33,208 nucleotides of DNA from Rhodoferax sp. (GTDB lineage Bacteria; Pseudomonadota; Gammaproteobacteria; Burkholderiales; Burkholderiaceae_C): assembly GCA_009693325.1 (NCBI GenBank), contig SHXM01000011.1, positions 1 to 33,208 on the forward strand. The letters are read 5' to 3'. Both the position numbers and the translations under genes were made by a program. Shown here in pieces: positions 16,711 through 25,227 of the stretch. The notes beneath the pieces are model-generated. The model had not been told where the DNA came from. It saw nothing but the letters and a program-made list of their open reading frames with translations, and did not search any database. How positions within the stretch are numbered: position 1 is the first letter of the stretch; each line of letters starts with the position of its first letter.

Positions 16711-16846
16711 CCGGCGGTCTGCTGTTGCGTCAGGCGAAACAGACGCCATCCACCAGCCGGTAGCACTGCTCTGATAATTGTGAAGCCTTCGGTCTGGTTG
16801 CAGCGCCGCTGTAACCCATAGCAGGCAAGAGCGTGGAGTGCTTGGC

Positions 16847-18451
16847 ATGGCATGGGATATGCTGATTCGGGGCGCAACGGTCTTCGACGGGACCGGGGCG
16901 CCGCCGGCTGAACTTGACCTGGGTGTTCAGGGTGACCGAATTGTCTTCATGGGCCAGGCATCGACCCAGCCTGCCCGGGTCGACCTGGATGCCCGCGGTA
17001 TGGTGGTATCCCCCGGATTCATCGACATCCACACCCATTCCGACATGAGCCTGCTGATCGACGGCCGGGGCCAGAGCAAGGTCAGCCAGGGCGTCACGAC
17101 CGAGGTCACCGGCAACTGCGGCTTCTCACCCTTTCCGGTCAACCCGGCGCATCTGGCGCTGCACCTTGATTTGCTGGCTGGCATCGGTGATGACCCCGCG
17201 CCCCTGGCTTGGACCGATCTGGAGGGCTATCGCCAAACCGCAGAGGCGCGCGGCATCGCCCTGAACATCGCACCGCTGGTAGGCCACGGCGCCCTGCGCA
17301 TTGCGGCGATGGGGGTACGCAGCGATGCTGCCACGCAGACCGAGATGCAGGCCATGTGCGACAGCTTGAGCCTGCTACTTGACCAAGGCGCCTTTGGCAT
17401 GACCACCGGGCTGACCTATGTGCCCTCCCGCTACGCGCCCACCGCAGAGCTGATCTCTTTGTGCCAGGTGCTGGCCAGCCGGGACCGCCTGTACGCCACC
17501 CATGCCCGCGACAAAGACCTGATCGGTGACGACCACCGCTACGGGCCTTTGCATGAGGCGCTGCACTTGGGCCGGGCATCGGGTGTACGGGTGCAGTATT
17601 CCCATGCTGCCATCAACACGCCGTCCGAATGGGGCAGTGCGGCTGATTGGACCCGCCGATTCGACCAGGCCGTGGACCAGGGCCTGGACGCCGGCTTTGA
17701 TGTCTACCCCTACGATGCTTCGAGCTCAGCTCTCACGCAGTACCTGCCGCCCTGGGTTCAGGAGGGCGGCGTTGCCGCCATGAGCGAGCGGCTACAACAC
17801 GCCGATGTGATGGCGCGCGCCGAAGCTGACCTGCTCAAAGGCTGGTCGGCCCACTTGATTCCCTGGTTGTGGGAGCGGGTGGTGCTGGCCCGCACCGACG
17901 GGCTGCTTGGTACCCAAGAGGGCCAGAACCTGCAACAGGCTGCCGGGCAACTGGGTATCTCACCAGCGCAACTGGTCTTGCGCCTGTGCCGAGAAGGTGG
18001 CAACCGGGTGATGGTGGTGCTTTTTTACCGCACCGAGGCCGACATGCGCACTTTCCTGATGCACCCGCGCTCGGTCATGGGTTCAGACGGCTCAGCCATG
18101 TGCTTTGACCAAGGTCACCGGCGCCCCCACCCGCGCAATTTTGGCGCCAGCGTGCGGGTGCTGGGACGTTTTGTGCGCGAGCTTGGTGACCTGGACCTCG
18201 CCACCGCCATTGCCAAGATGAGCGGCCGCGTGGCCGAGCGCCTGCGCCTGCATGACCGTGGCACTCTGGCATTGGGCCAGGCCGCCGACATCGTGGTTTT
18301 TGACCCAGCGCAGGTGGCAGACCGTGCCACCTACCTGCGGCCCACCCAAGCCGCAGCAGGTGTTTGCCATGTGCTGGTCAACGGCTGCTTGGTGCTGCAC
18401 GAGGGTGAGCAAACCAGCGCCCGGCCCGGGCGGGTCTTGCGCGCCGCTTAA
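16847..18451 (+). CDS. N-acyl-D-amino-acid deacylase (D-aminoacylase family)
   Basis: This is an amidohydrolase-superfamily zinc enzyme that removes the acyl group from N-acyl-D-amino acids. The ATG at 16847 has GGAG eight bases upstream and gives 534 residues (MAWDMLIRGATVFDG); a GTG at 16838 is a less likely alternative. The N-terminal beta-sandwich leads to FIDIHTHSD (His62, His64), Cys91 in VTGNCGFS, His219 in THARD, His253 in QYSHA and Asp414 in MGSDGS. This is the ligand and catalytic set known from Alcaligenes D-aminoacylase. The C-terminus closes the sandwich (GTLALGQAADIVVFDP). It is somewhat longer than the 480-500-residue characterised enzymes. It starts a five-gene run; exact acyl and amino-acid specificity is unknown. 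Confidence 0.9.
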   Translation: MAWDMLIRGATVFDGTGAPPAELDLGVQGDRIVFMGQASTQPARVDLDARGMVVSPGFIDIHTHSDMSLLIDGRGQSKVSQGVTTEVTGNCGFSPFPVNPAHLALHLDLLAGIGDDPAPLAWTDLEGYRQTAEARGIALNIAPLVGHGALRIAAMGVRSDAATQTEMQAMCDSLSLLLDQGAFGMTTGLTYVPSRYAPTAELISLCQVLASRDRLYATHARDKDLIGDDHRYGPLHEALHLGRASGVRVQYSHAAINTPSEWGSAADWTRRFDQAVDQGLDAGFDVYPYDASSSALTQYLPPWVQEGGVAAMSERLQHADVMARAEADLLKGWSAHLIPWLWERVVLARTDGLLGTQEGQNLQQAAGQLGISPAQLVLRLCREGGNRVMVVLFYRTEADMRTFLMHPRSVMGSDGSAMCFDQGHRRPHPRNFGASVRVLGRFVRELGDLDLATAIAKMSGRVAERLRLHDRGTLALGQAADIVVFDPAQVADRATYLRPTQAAAGVCHVLVNGCLVLHEGEQTSARPGRVLRAA

Positions 18452-18479
18452 GCTGCTTGCCCAGCACACCAGAGCAGCC

Positions 18480-19307
18480 ATGAACACCCAGTACCCAGGC
18501 GCTCAGGTCAAACCCAGCGCGCCGGCCTTGCCAGACTGGCTCAGTTTGCAAGGCGCGGTGGCGGTGGTCACTGGCGGGGGTACCCACTTGGGGCTGGCCA
18601 TGGCTACGGCCCTGACCCAACTCGGCGCCGAAGTCCACCTGGTCGGCCGGCGCGCCGATGTGCTGGAGTCTGCGGTACAAACCCTGCGCCAACAGGGCGC
18701 ATCAGCCCATGCCCATCCGGCCGATGCGGCCGACGAGGCCGCCATGCAAATCGCGGTGCAACGGGCCTGGCAATCCCACCAGCGGCTCGATGTGATGGTC
18801 TGCAACGCCGGTGGCGGCCAGGGCCGTGAGATGGCGCCTGACATCAGCGTCAAAGACCTGGAGGCCACCCTGCGCAACAACGTCACGAGCACACTGGTGT
18901 GCGCCCAGGTTGGCGCCCGTGCCATGATGCCGGCCCGCCAAGGCGCCATCATCACGGTCGGCTCGATCCATGCCACGCTGGGCAGCGACCCCCGACTCTA
19001 CGGACCAGAGTTCAAGCGTTCCTCGCAGTCATACCATGCGGCCAAGGGCGCCATACTCAACCTTACGCGGGCCCTCGCTTGTGAATTGGCGCAGCATGGG
19101 CTCAACGTGAACTGCATCAGCCCCGGGCAAATCCCCAAGCCCGGCATCGACCCCATCACCCGCGAACGGTTCACAGCCCAGGTTCCGCTGGGCAGGCTGG
19201 GCCTGCCCACTGACCTCAACGGTGCCGTAGCGCTGTTTGCCAGCCCAGCCGGGCGCTGGATTACCGGGCAAAATCTGATTGTTGATGGCGGCTGGTCCGC
19301 CTGGTAG
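18480..19307 (+). CDS. Short-chain dehydrogenase/reductase (SDR)
   Basis: This 275-residue NAD(P)-dependent oxidoreductase has the classical SDR fold. It carries the cofactor loop TGGGTHLG (31-38), NAGGG (109-113), NNV (133-135), catalytic Ser162 in VGSIHA and the Tyr185/Lys189 pair in YHAAK. The end, ITGQNLIVDGGWSAW, is typical. It resembles gluconate-5-dehydrogenase/3-oxoacyl-reductase types. The ATG at 18480 is 28 bases after the deacylase stop; a longer in-frame reading back to 18252 runs through deacylase codons and is not real. In this cluster it may oxidise or epimerise the hydroxyl of a hydroxy amino acid, which is an inference. Confidence 0.9.
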   Translation: MNTQYPGAQVKPSAPALPDWLSLQGAVAVVTGGGTHLGLAMATALTQLGAEVHLVGRRADVLESAVQTLRQQGASAHAHPADAADEAAMQIAVQRAWQSHQRLDVMVCNAGGGQGREMAPDISVKDLEATLRNNVTSTLVCAQVGARAMMPARQGAIITVGSIHATLGSDPRLYGPEFKRSSQSYHAAKGAILNLTRALACELAQHGLNVNCISPGQIPKPGIDPITRERFTAQVPLGRLGLPTDLNGAVALFASPAGRWITGQNLIVDGGWSAW

Positions 19308-19344
19308 AAGCAAACCCTGAGCCACCCATTGAAAGGCCCCGAGC

Positions 19345-20451
19345 ATGACACCCTGGTACACGATCTCCAACGCGCACAGCATTGCTTCGCCCACAGTGCT
19401 GCTCTACCCCGAGCGGATTGAACACAACCTCAAGCGCATGATCGAGCTTGCCGGCGGTGTCAGCCGCTTGCGCCCCCATGTCAAAACCCACAAGCTCGCG
19501 CCCATCATTGCCATGAAGCGCGCTGCTGGCATCCACAAGTTCAAGGTCTCCACCATTGCCGAGGCCGAGATGACCGCCAGCGCAGGGGGCGAAGACATTT
19601 TGCTGGCCCATCAACCCAACGGCCCCAATATTCCTCGCTTGATGGCTTTGATCAAGGCTTTTCCCGCGACCCATTTCGCCACCCTGGTGGACGACCCGGC
19701 CAACCTGCAAGCCTTGAGCGCGGCGGCCGGTGCGGCAGGGGTTCAACTGATGCTTTATGTTGACCTCAACGTAGGCATGAACCGCACCGGCATCATCCCC
19801 GGCGAGCCGGCCCTGGCCCTGTACCGGCAACTGTGCCAAACCCCATCGGTTACACCGGGCGGGCTGCACGCTTATGACGGGCATTTGCACGAGCCCGACG
19901 CGGGCGCTCTCAAGCAGCAGGTCATGAGCGCCTTTGCGCCGGTCTGGGCCATGCGTGATCAATTGCGCGCCGAAGGCCTGCCGGTTCCCCTTTTGATTGC
20001 CAGCGGCACGCCCACTTTTGCCCTGATGGCCCAGCATCCGGATGTCGAGGTGGGCGCCGGCACCACCGTGCTGTGGGACTTTGGCCAAGAAAAAGTGTGC
20101 CCCGACCACCACATGCAAAACGCCGCCGTGCTGATGACCCGCGTGATCAGCAAGCCCACGCCCGACCGGCTCTGCCTGGACCTGGGGCACAAGTCAGTGG
20201 CGGCAGAAATGCCACACCCGCGGGTGCAGTTGTTTGGCCTCGAGGATGCCGTGGCTGTGACCCACAGCGAAGAGCATTTGGTGCTGCAAACTCCGCGCGC
20301 CGCAGACTATGCGGTGGGCGACGTGCTCTACGGCCTGCCGCGCCACATCTGCCCCACCATGGCGCTGCACAGCGAGGTCTGGGCCGTGCGGGGTGGCCGG
20401 GCAGCCGAGGCTTGGCCAGTCACCGCCCGGGCCCGGCGCATCACCATCTGA
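19345..20451 (+). CDS. PLP enzyme of the D-threonine aldolase / D-serine dehydratase-like (DSD1) family
   Basis: This 368-residue fold-type III PLP enzyme has an alanine-racemase-like barrel. The PLP lysine is Lys47 in RPHVKTHK. The metal pair is His334 and Cys336 in LPRHICPTMALH, matching the divalent-metal site of D-serine dehydratase and D-threonine aldolase. Known members split D-threonine or D-3-hydroxyaspartate to glycine plus aldehyde/glyoxylate, or dehydrate D-serine. Other recognisable segments are YVDLNVGMNRTGI and ASGTPTFALM. The ATG at 19345 has GAAAGG upstream. Placement after a D-aminoacylase supports action on a D-hydroxy amino acid. Aldolase and dehydratase cannot be separated from sequence alone. 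Confidence 0.88.
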   Translation: MTPWYTISNAHSIASPTVLLYPERIEHNLKRMIELAGGVSRLRPHVKTHKLAPIIAMKRAAGIHKFKVSTIAEAEMTASAGGEDILLAHQPNGPNIPRLMALIKAFPATHFATLVDDPANLQALSAAAGAAGVQLMLYVDLNVGMNRTGIIPGEPALALYRQLCQTPSVTPGGLHAYDGHLHEPDAGALKQQVMSAFAPVWAMRDQLRAEGLPVPLLIASGTPTFALMAQHPDVEVGAGTTVLWDFGQEKVCPDHHMQNAAVLMTRVISKPTPDRLCLDLGHKSVAAEMPHPRVQLFGLEDAVAVTHSEEHLVLQTPRAADYAVGDVLYGLPRHICPTMALHSEVWAVRGGRAAEAWPVTARARRITI

Positions 20452-20472
20452 ACCCAGCCCCGGAGCAAAACC

Positions 20473-21123
20473 ATGATTGAAGAGGTTCCCAATATTCAGG
20501 TTCAGTCCTTCGAGCGGCCCGATCCATCCCTGCTCGGCCAGCTTCGGTCTACGCCCACCGGTTTTCTGGTGGATGCCATGGGGGGCACGGGCGCCCTTGA
20601 CTTCAGGCTCAAACCCGCCATTGCCGAACAGTTTGCATTTTGCGGCGTGGCGTTGACCTGCCATGCCGGGCCGGCCGATAACCTGGCACTGATTCATGCA
20701 CTCTCCGAGGTGCAGACCGGCGATGTGCTGGTGGCCTGCGCCGACGGGTTCACCGGCTGCGCCATCACGGGTGATCTGGTGCTGGGCATGGCCAAAAACT
20801 GTGGCGCAGTTGGTTTTGTGACCGACGGGTGCGTGCGCGACCTCACTGGAATTCGCACCGTCGGCCTGCCCGCATGGTCGATGGGCGTTACCCCCAACTC
20901 GCCGCACCGAAGCGGCCCTGGCACGGTAGGCTTTGCAGTCAGCATCGCCGGGCACCAGGTTTGCAGCGGAGACGTGGTGGTGGCTGACCTGGATGGCGTT
21001 GTGGTGATCCCCCAGAAGCTGCTCGCCCAGGTGATTGCCAAATTGCCAGCCATTCGCCTATCGGAAGCTGCAGCTGACAAAGCAGTCAGCCAAGGCGCGC
21101 GCGGCCCGTCCTTTCTGAAATAG
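20473..21123 (+). CDS. RraA-fold protein, probable class II HMG/oxaloacetate aldolase-decarboxylase
   Basis: This 216-residue protein belongs to the RraA / 4-hydroxy-4-methyl-2-oxoglutarate (HMG) aldolase superfamily. It contains the D-X20-R-D pattern exactly (Asp101, Arg122, Asp123, in GDLVLG...DGCVRD). That pattern marks the metal-dependent aldolases and oxaloacetate decarboxylases, not the RNase E inhibitor RraA. These enzymes cleave 4-hydroxy-2-oxo acids to pyruvate or decarboxylate oxaloacetate. The C-terminus (GDVVVADLDGVVVIPQKLL) is typical. ATG 20473 has a GGAGC ribosome site 21 bases after the PLP-enzyme stop, so the genes are one operon. The substrate is inferred only as a 2-oxo acid. 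Confidence 0.85.
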   Translation: MIEEVPNIQVQSFERPDPSLLGQLRSTPTGFLVDAMGGTGALDFRLKPAIAEQFAFCGVALTCHAGPADNLALIHALSEVQTGDVLVACADGFTGCAITGDLVLGMAKNCGAVGFVTDGCVRDLTGIRTVGLPAWSMGVTPNSPHRSGPGTVGFAVSIAGHQVCSGDVVVADLDGVVVIPQKLLAQVIAKLPAIRLSEAAADKAVSQGARGPSFLK

Positions 21124-21143
21124 GTACAGGGCTCACCGCAGCC

Positions 21144-22322
21144 ATGAAGCGCACAGAGCACCTGCCTGCTACGGCTTTCAGCGTAGCGCGCATGCGGGAG
21201 CTGGCAGGCCAGCGCCTGCCCCGGCCGATTTTTGATTTCATCGATGGCGGTGCCGAAGACGAGACCACGTTGCGCGACAACGAGGCCTGTTTTCAGGACT
21301 GGTCAATTCTGCCGCGGCCGATGAACGGTGCGGGCGTTCGCGACCTGTCCATCGAGTTGCTCGGCCAGCGCTTGTCATCGCCGATGCTGATTGGCCCGAC
21401 CGGCCTGGCCGGCTTGTTCTGGCCGCAGGGCGAGGTGGCGGCCGCCCAAGCCGCGCAAAAGCACGGCACGGTGTATTGCTTGAGCCACGGTTCGGTCTGC
21501 ACGCTCGAGACATTGGCACAGGCCCACAGCGGGGTGCGTTGGATGCAGGTCTTCATCTACAAGGACCGCGGCTTTACCCGCGAGCTGGCCGATCGTGCCA
21601 AGGCCAGCGGTTACCAGGCGCTGGTGCTGACGCTGGACAACCAGTTGCTGGGCAAACGTGAGCGCGACCTGCTCAATGGCTTTTCGATCCCGCCCCGTTT
21701 TGGGCCGGCGCAGCTGATGGCATTTGCCCGCAAGAGCCGCTGGTGGTGGGCGATGCGCAAAGAATTACCACGCATCACCTTTGGCAATTATGTTCGTGAA
21801 AACAGGCCCGAGTCAGTGGCTGAGCTGGCCGGGCGCATGGGCTCCTTGCTGGATCCCGGCATGAACTGGAAAGACCTTGATGCTCTGCGGCAGCACTGGA
21901 GCGGCCCCCTGCTGGTTAAGGGGGTGCTTCATCCCCAAGAGGCGAAACAGGCGATTGCCCAGGGCGTTGATGGCGTCATCGTGTCAAACCACGGCGGGCG
22001 CCAGCTCGACGGCGCCTTGCCCAGCCTGCGTGCATTGCCCGCTGTGGTGGAAGCGGTCGCAGGCCAGGTGCCGGTGCTGATTGACGGTGGCCTGCGCCGC
22101 GGCAGCGATGTTTTCAAGGCCCTGGCACTGGGCGCCCATGCGGTCTTGCTGGGTCGCCCTCACCTCTGGGGCTTGGCGGTGGCCGGCGAGGCCGGCGTCA
22201 GCCATGTTTTAAGCATCCTGCACGCCGAGCTTGACCGGGTCATGGGCTTGGCGGGGGTGCGCAACATCGCCGAGCTCAGGGCTGGAGATTTCTTGGTACG
22301 CAATCAATCGCCTGGGCGGTAG
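21144..22322 (+). CDS. FMN-dependent alpha-hydroxy-acid oxidase/dehydrogenase (LldD-like)
   Basis: This 392-residue FMN barrel enzyme oxidises an L-2-hydroxy acid to the 2-oxo acid. It has IFDFIDGGAEDE (29-40), the LTLDNQLLGKRERD loop, the catalytic histidine and arginine in VSNHGGRQLDG, and the phosphate-binding end IDGGLRRGSDVFKALALGA. Two active-site positions that are tyrosine in glycolate oxidase and lactate dehydrogenase (Tyr24 and Tyr129 of spinach glycolate oxidase) are Phe32 and Phe137 here by my alignment, which suggests a different substrate. It starts 20 bases after the RraA-like gene, is the last gene of the plus-strand run, and converges on the TRAP operon with a 7-base gap. Confidence 0.9.
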   Translation: MKRTEHLPATAFSVARMRELAGQRLPRPIFDFIDGGAEDETTLRDNEACFQDWSILPRPMNGAGVRDLSIELLGQRLSSPMLIGPTGLAGLFWPQGEVAAAQAAQKHGTVYCLSHGSVCTLETLAQAHSGVRWMQVFIYKDRGFTRELADRAKASGYQALVLTLDNQLLGKRERDLLNGFSIPPRFGPAQLMAFARKSRWWWAMRKELPRITFGNYVRENRPESVAELAGRMGSLLDPGMNWKDLDALRQHWSGPLLVKGVLHPQEAKQAIAQGVDGVIVSNHGGRQLDGALPSLRALPAVVEAVAGQVPVLIDGGLRRGSDVFKALALGAHAVLLGRPHLWGLAVAGEAGVSHVLSILHAELDRVMGLAGVRNIAELRAGDFLVRNQSPGR

Positions 22323-22329
22323 ACCCGGC

Positions 22330-23616
22330 TCATTTAAATACCAAATCGGGAAGCCAGAGCGAGAGTGCTGGAATATAGGTGACCAGCAGCAGCACCATGA
22401 GCATGGCCGCAATGAAGGGCAAGGCCTCCCGCGTGAAGTCTTGAAGCGGCACGCGCAGGATAGAACAGGTGGTGAACATCAAAGTACCCACCGGTGGCGT
22501 GACGCCGCCAATGGTCAGATTAAGCACCATGATTAGGCCAAACTGCACTGGGTCAACGCCGATCTTGAGCGCTACCGGCACCAGTATCGGGGTCAGCAAA
22601 ATCAGTGCTGCCGTTCCCTCGATCAGCATCCCGACGATGAGCAGCAGCAGGTTGATCAAGAAAAGCAGGACGTATTTGTCCTGGGTCATCGAAACTATCC
22701 ACACCGCAATGCGCGGCGGAATCCGTTCCCAGGTCATGTAATAGCCGAAGGCAGTCGCACAGCAGATGATCAGCATCACCACCGATACCGCCAGTACAGA
22801 CTCCATCAAAATCGGGAAAATATGGGCTACTTTTAGCTCGCGATGCCAGACCGTGCCAATAAATATCGCGTAAACCGCGGCCAATGCCCCCGCCTCGGTT
22901 GGCGTGAAGATTCCGTAGCGGATGCCAAACATAATGAAGAGCAGGATAGACAAAGCGCCCAGGGCATCGACAAAGGCGCGCCATATTTCGGCTGGCTTGG
23001 CTCGCGTGTCGCGCTGCGCTTTGTAGCCGCGAGTGCGGGCAATCAGGTGCACAGCGACCATCAGGAAGACGCACAGCATCAGGCCTGGCACCACACCACT
23101 CATGAAAAGGCGGCCAATCGACACGTCGGCGATAAAGCCGTAGATGATGAACCCGATGCCCGGCGGGATGATCGGTGTGATCACTGCCGAGCAGGCTGAA
23201 ATCGCGGCCGCGAAAGCCGGGCTGTAGCCGTGCCGGATCATTTGCGGCCCAATCATCTTGGCATCCATTGCGGCATCCGCGTTAGCCGAGGCAGACAGCC
23301 CGCCCATCAGGGTTGAGACCAGCACGGTGACTTGCGCGAGTGCACCAGTCATGTGGCCTACCAGCGACTCTGCCAGCGCCATCAGGCGCCGGGTGATGCC
23401 GGCGTGGTTCATGATCACACTGGCGAGTATGAAAAAGGGCACGGCGAGTAGCGGAAATGAGTCGGTAGAGCTGATCAGTCTTTGGGCAAAGAGTTGGAGC
23501 GGCAACTCGTCGGCTTTGAAGACGAAGTAGGAGATTGCGCCTATGCCCATCGCCATGGCCACCGGCACATTGAGTGCGAACAAGACCAGCATCAGCAACA
23601 GGGGCAGGTATTCCAT
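22330..23616 (-). CDS. TRAP transporter large permease (DctM family)
   Basis: This 428-residue integral membrane protein has about 12 helices and is the ion-coupled channel of a tripartite periplasmic transporter for carboxylates. The opening MEYLPLLLMLVLFALNVPVAMAMG, the segments ANADAAMDAKMIGP and IPPGIGFIIYGF, and the later LTIGGVTPPVGTLMF are characteristic. ATG 23616 lies 15 bases after the small-permease stop. It is last in a DctP-DctQ-DctM order on the minus strand, all with short gaps, so one operon. It converges with the FMN enzyme gene. Confidence 0.95.
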   Translation of the reverse strand: MEYLPLLLMLVLFALNVPVAMAMGIGAISYFVFKADELPLQLFAQRLISSTDSFPLLAVPFFILASVIMNHAGITRRLMALAESLVGHMTGALAQVTVLVSTLMGGLSASANADAAMDAKMIGPQMIRHGYSPAFAAAISACSAVITPIIPPGIGFIIYGFIADVSIGRLFMSGVVPGLMLCVFLMVAVHLIARTRGYKAQRDTRAKPAEIWRAFVDALGALSILLFIMFGIRYGIFTPTEAGALAAVYAIFIGTVWHRELKVAHIFPILMESVLAVSVVMLIICCATAFGYYMTWERIPPRIAVWIVSMTQDKYVLLFLINLLLLIVGMLIEGTAALILLTPILVPVALKIGVDPVQFGLIMVLNLTIGGVTPPVGTLMFTTCSILRVPLQDFTREALPFIAAMLMVLLLVTYIPALSLWLPDLVFK

Positions 23617-23631
23617 CGCGCTCTCGAGGTG

Positions 23632-24132
23632 TTAGTTCGTGCGAACCTGGCTGCGCCACGCCGACTGCGCATGGCGCAGGGTCATGGCTATCAGACCAAG
23701 AGCGGCACCGGCGTAATGGATCGAATAGGGCCAGCGAAGCGAGGGCATGGGAGAGTCCCAGGAGTTGACGGTGTAGACGCTTGCCAGCCAACTTGTCCCT
23801 ATCAGGAAAACCAACACCAAAAGATCCGCGCTTATCGCAATCGCGCGGCGTAGGCGAGTTGGCAGGCGCACGACCAGGATGTCAATCGACACGTGGCCCG
23901 CACGCTTGTAGACCGCTGCGGCGCCAAAGAAGATCACCCAACAAAAGCCTGCTGCTGCGATCTCGGCAGCCCAGGTGGCCGGTTGCGCAGAAACATAACG
24001 GGTGAATACGCCCCAGGATGTGCAAAGCACAGTGATTGCCAACGCCACGCAGGCAATGCACTCTTCGATATTGCGGTGCCACTCGCCGGGCGCCCATTCG
24101 GCGCCCGATGTCAACGGCAAATGGTCACCCAT
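23632..24132 (-). CDS. TRAP transporter small permease (DctQ family)
   Basis: This 166-residue membrane protein has four predicted helices (starting near residues 24-46, IEECIACVALAITVLCTSWG, and 50-72) and is the DctQ partner of the large permease. The sequence WAAEIAAAGFCWVIFFGAAAVYKRAGHVSIDIL is the hallmark of the family (E...W...GA...HV..D). ATG 24132 has GGGGA just upstream and lies 10 bases after the binding-protein stop. It carries an extended N-terminus of about 20 residues before the first helix. Confidence 0.92.
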   Translation of the reverse strand: MGDHLPLTSGAEWAPGEWHRNIEECIACVALAITVLCTSWGVFTRYVSAQPATWAAEIAAAGFCWVIFFGAAAVYKRAGHVSIDILVVRLPTRLRRAIAISADLLVLVFLIGTSWLASVYTVNSWDSPMPSLRWPYSIHYAGAALGLIAMTLRHAQSAWRSQVRTN

Positions 24133-24142
24133 TCCCCGGTGC

Positions 24143-25135
24143 TTAGCTGGTCAGAATTTGCTTGACTCTGGCGTGCAAACCAGGTGTCCAGTTCGGTATC
24201 GCCGAGTAGACGCTTTCGGTTGCCTTTTGCAGTGCCGCATAGTCCAGATCGCGCACAATGGTCACGCCGGAATCTTGAAAGCGTTTGATGTATTCATTGT
24301 CAATTTCGAGGGTTCGCGTTGTCATGAAGGCGGCTGCGGCATCAGCTTCTTCCTGAATGATTGCGCGTAAATCGGCTGGTATCCGCTGCCACAAACGTTC
24401 ATTCATGATCCACCCAATCCAGGAAAGAAAATGCCCGGTCAAGGACAACACCTTGCGTGTTTCGTGCAACTTCATGCCCCAAATTGATGCGAACGGGGCC
24501 TCGACGGCGTCGGCGACGCCTTGCTGCATCGCGCTGTATATTTCTGGCCACGGGATGGTCACTGGGCGCGTGCCCAAGGCCTTGAAGGTTTCTATCCACA
24601 TCAAGGTTGGCGGCACTCGAAAGGCCACGCCTTTGAAATCGTTTGGCGTGCGCAGCGGCTTGTTGCTAAGCGCATGGCGTGCGCCAAAAAAACCGCCCAG
24701 GGTAAGCACCCGGATCGACTGCTCGCGTTGTGCCCGGGCGTTGAGTTCGGCATACCATTGACTGGCGAGTAACTTGCGAAACTCCTGCGGTTGCTTGAGC
24801 AGGTAGGGCCCGTTGAGCACGCCGAAATCTGGAACGAAATCACCAATAGCGCTCGGATCGCCAAGCACCATGACGTTGGCGCCCTGGCGCATCAGTTCAT
24901 ACTGCTCCTTGTTGCCCCCGAGCTGACCTTGCGGGAAAACCTCGACCTTGATTTTTCCCTGGCTTCTTTCGGTGATGCGTGCTGCGAGCAGCAAGCAAGC
25001 CTCATTGGCCGGCTCGTTGGGCGACAAGACATGGGTGATGCGCAGACTGGTCACCGTCTGGGCTTGGGCATTCGGGAGGTGGGCGGCGGCGGCGGTCACA
25101 CCGGCCGCAGCAATCAGCTGGCGACGTCTTAGCAT
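24143..25135 (-). CDS. TRAP transporter substrate-binding protein (DctP family)
   Basis: This 330-residue periplasmic protein captures an organic acid for the TRAP permeases. The N-terminus MLRRRQLIAAAGVTAAAAHLP (twin arginine, hydrophobic stretch, NAQAQ cleavage region) suggests Tat or Sec export. Mature landmarks are EVFPQGQLGGNKEQYELMRQG and FKGVAFRVPPTLMW, with the conserved Arg173 that salt-bridges a substrate carboxylate, then VTIPWPEIYSAMQQGVADAVE. ATG 25135 has a strong GAGGAG site. That ribosome site overlaps one arm of the alternative pairing described at 25146-25227. The ligand is expected to be a 2-hydroxy or 2-oxo acid given the neighbouring enzymes, which is inferred. Confidence 0.94.
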   Translation of the reverse strand: MLRRRQLIAAAGVTAAAAHLPNAQAQTVTSLRITHVLSPNEPANEACLLLAARITERSQGKIKVEVFPQGQLGGNKEQYELMRQGANVMVLGDPSAIGDFVPDFGVLNGPYLLKQPQEFRKLLASQWYAELNARAQREQSIRVLTLGGFFGARHALSNKPLRTPNDFKGVAFRVPPTLMWIETFKALGTRPVTIPWPEIYSAMQQGVADAVEAPFASIWGMKLHETRKVLSLTGHFLSWIGWIMNERLWQRIPADLRAIIQEEADAAAAFMTTRTLEIDNEYIKRFQDSGVTIVRDLDYAALQKATESVYSAIPNWTPGLHARVKQILTS

Positions 25136-25145
25136 TCAATTTCTC

Positions 25146-25227
25146 CTCGGTTATTTGTCGGGCAACTCAAACCGAGCTAGTCCATGAGGCGCACCTGCAC
25201 ACCAAACCCTCATGGACAATCTCGGTT
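25146..25227 (-). promoter_or_regulatory. Long inverted repeat with alternative pairing to the TRAP binding-protein ribosome site (candidate RNA switch)
   Basis: On the plus strand, AACCGAG (25170-25176) and GTCCATGAGG (25180-25189) match CCTCATGGAC (25208-25217) and CTCGGTT (25221-25227). The arms are 20 bp with only two mismatches and an 18-base loop. A third copy, CTCGGTT at 25146-25152, can also pair with 25170-25176; in the minus-strand transcript this copy reads AACCGAG and runs into the GAGGAG ribosome site. Two exclusive folds, one leaving and one covering the ribosome site, are therefore possible. The structure sits between the PhyH stop and the dctP-type start. An operator for a DNA-binding protein is the main alternative. 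Confidence 0.6.

Noticed and set aside
19261-20955. Two long minus-strand frames opposite the PLP enzyme and RraA-like genes
   Set aside because: Antisense shadows of genes with clear catalytic motifs; no family resemblance.
22323-22329. Bidirectional terminator between the FMN enzyme and the TRAP operon
   Set aside because: Only seven bases separate the two stops, with no room for a stem-loop outside the genes.
22330-25135. Foreign origin of the TRAP operon based on apparently less GC-biased codons
   Set aside because: The impression is weak by eye and no composition statistic could be computed.
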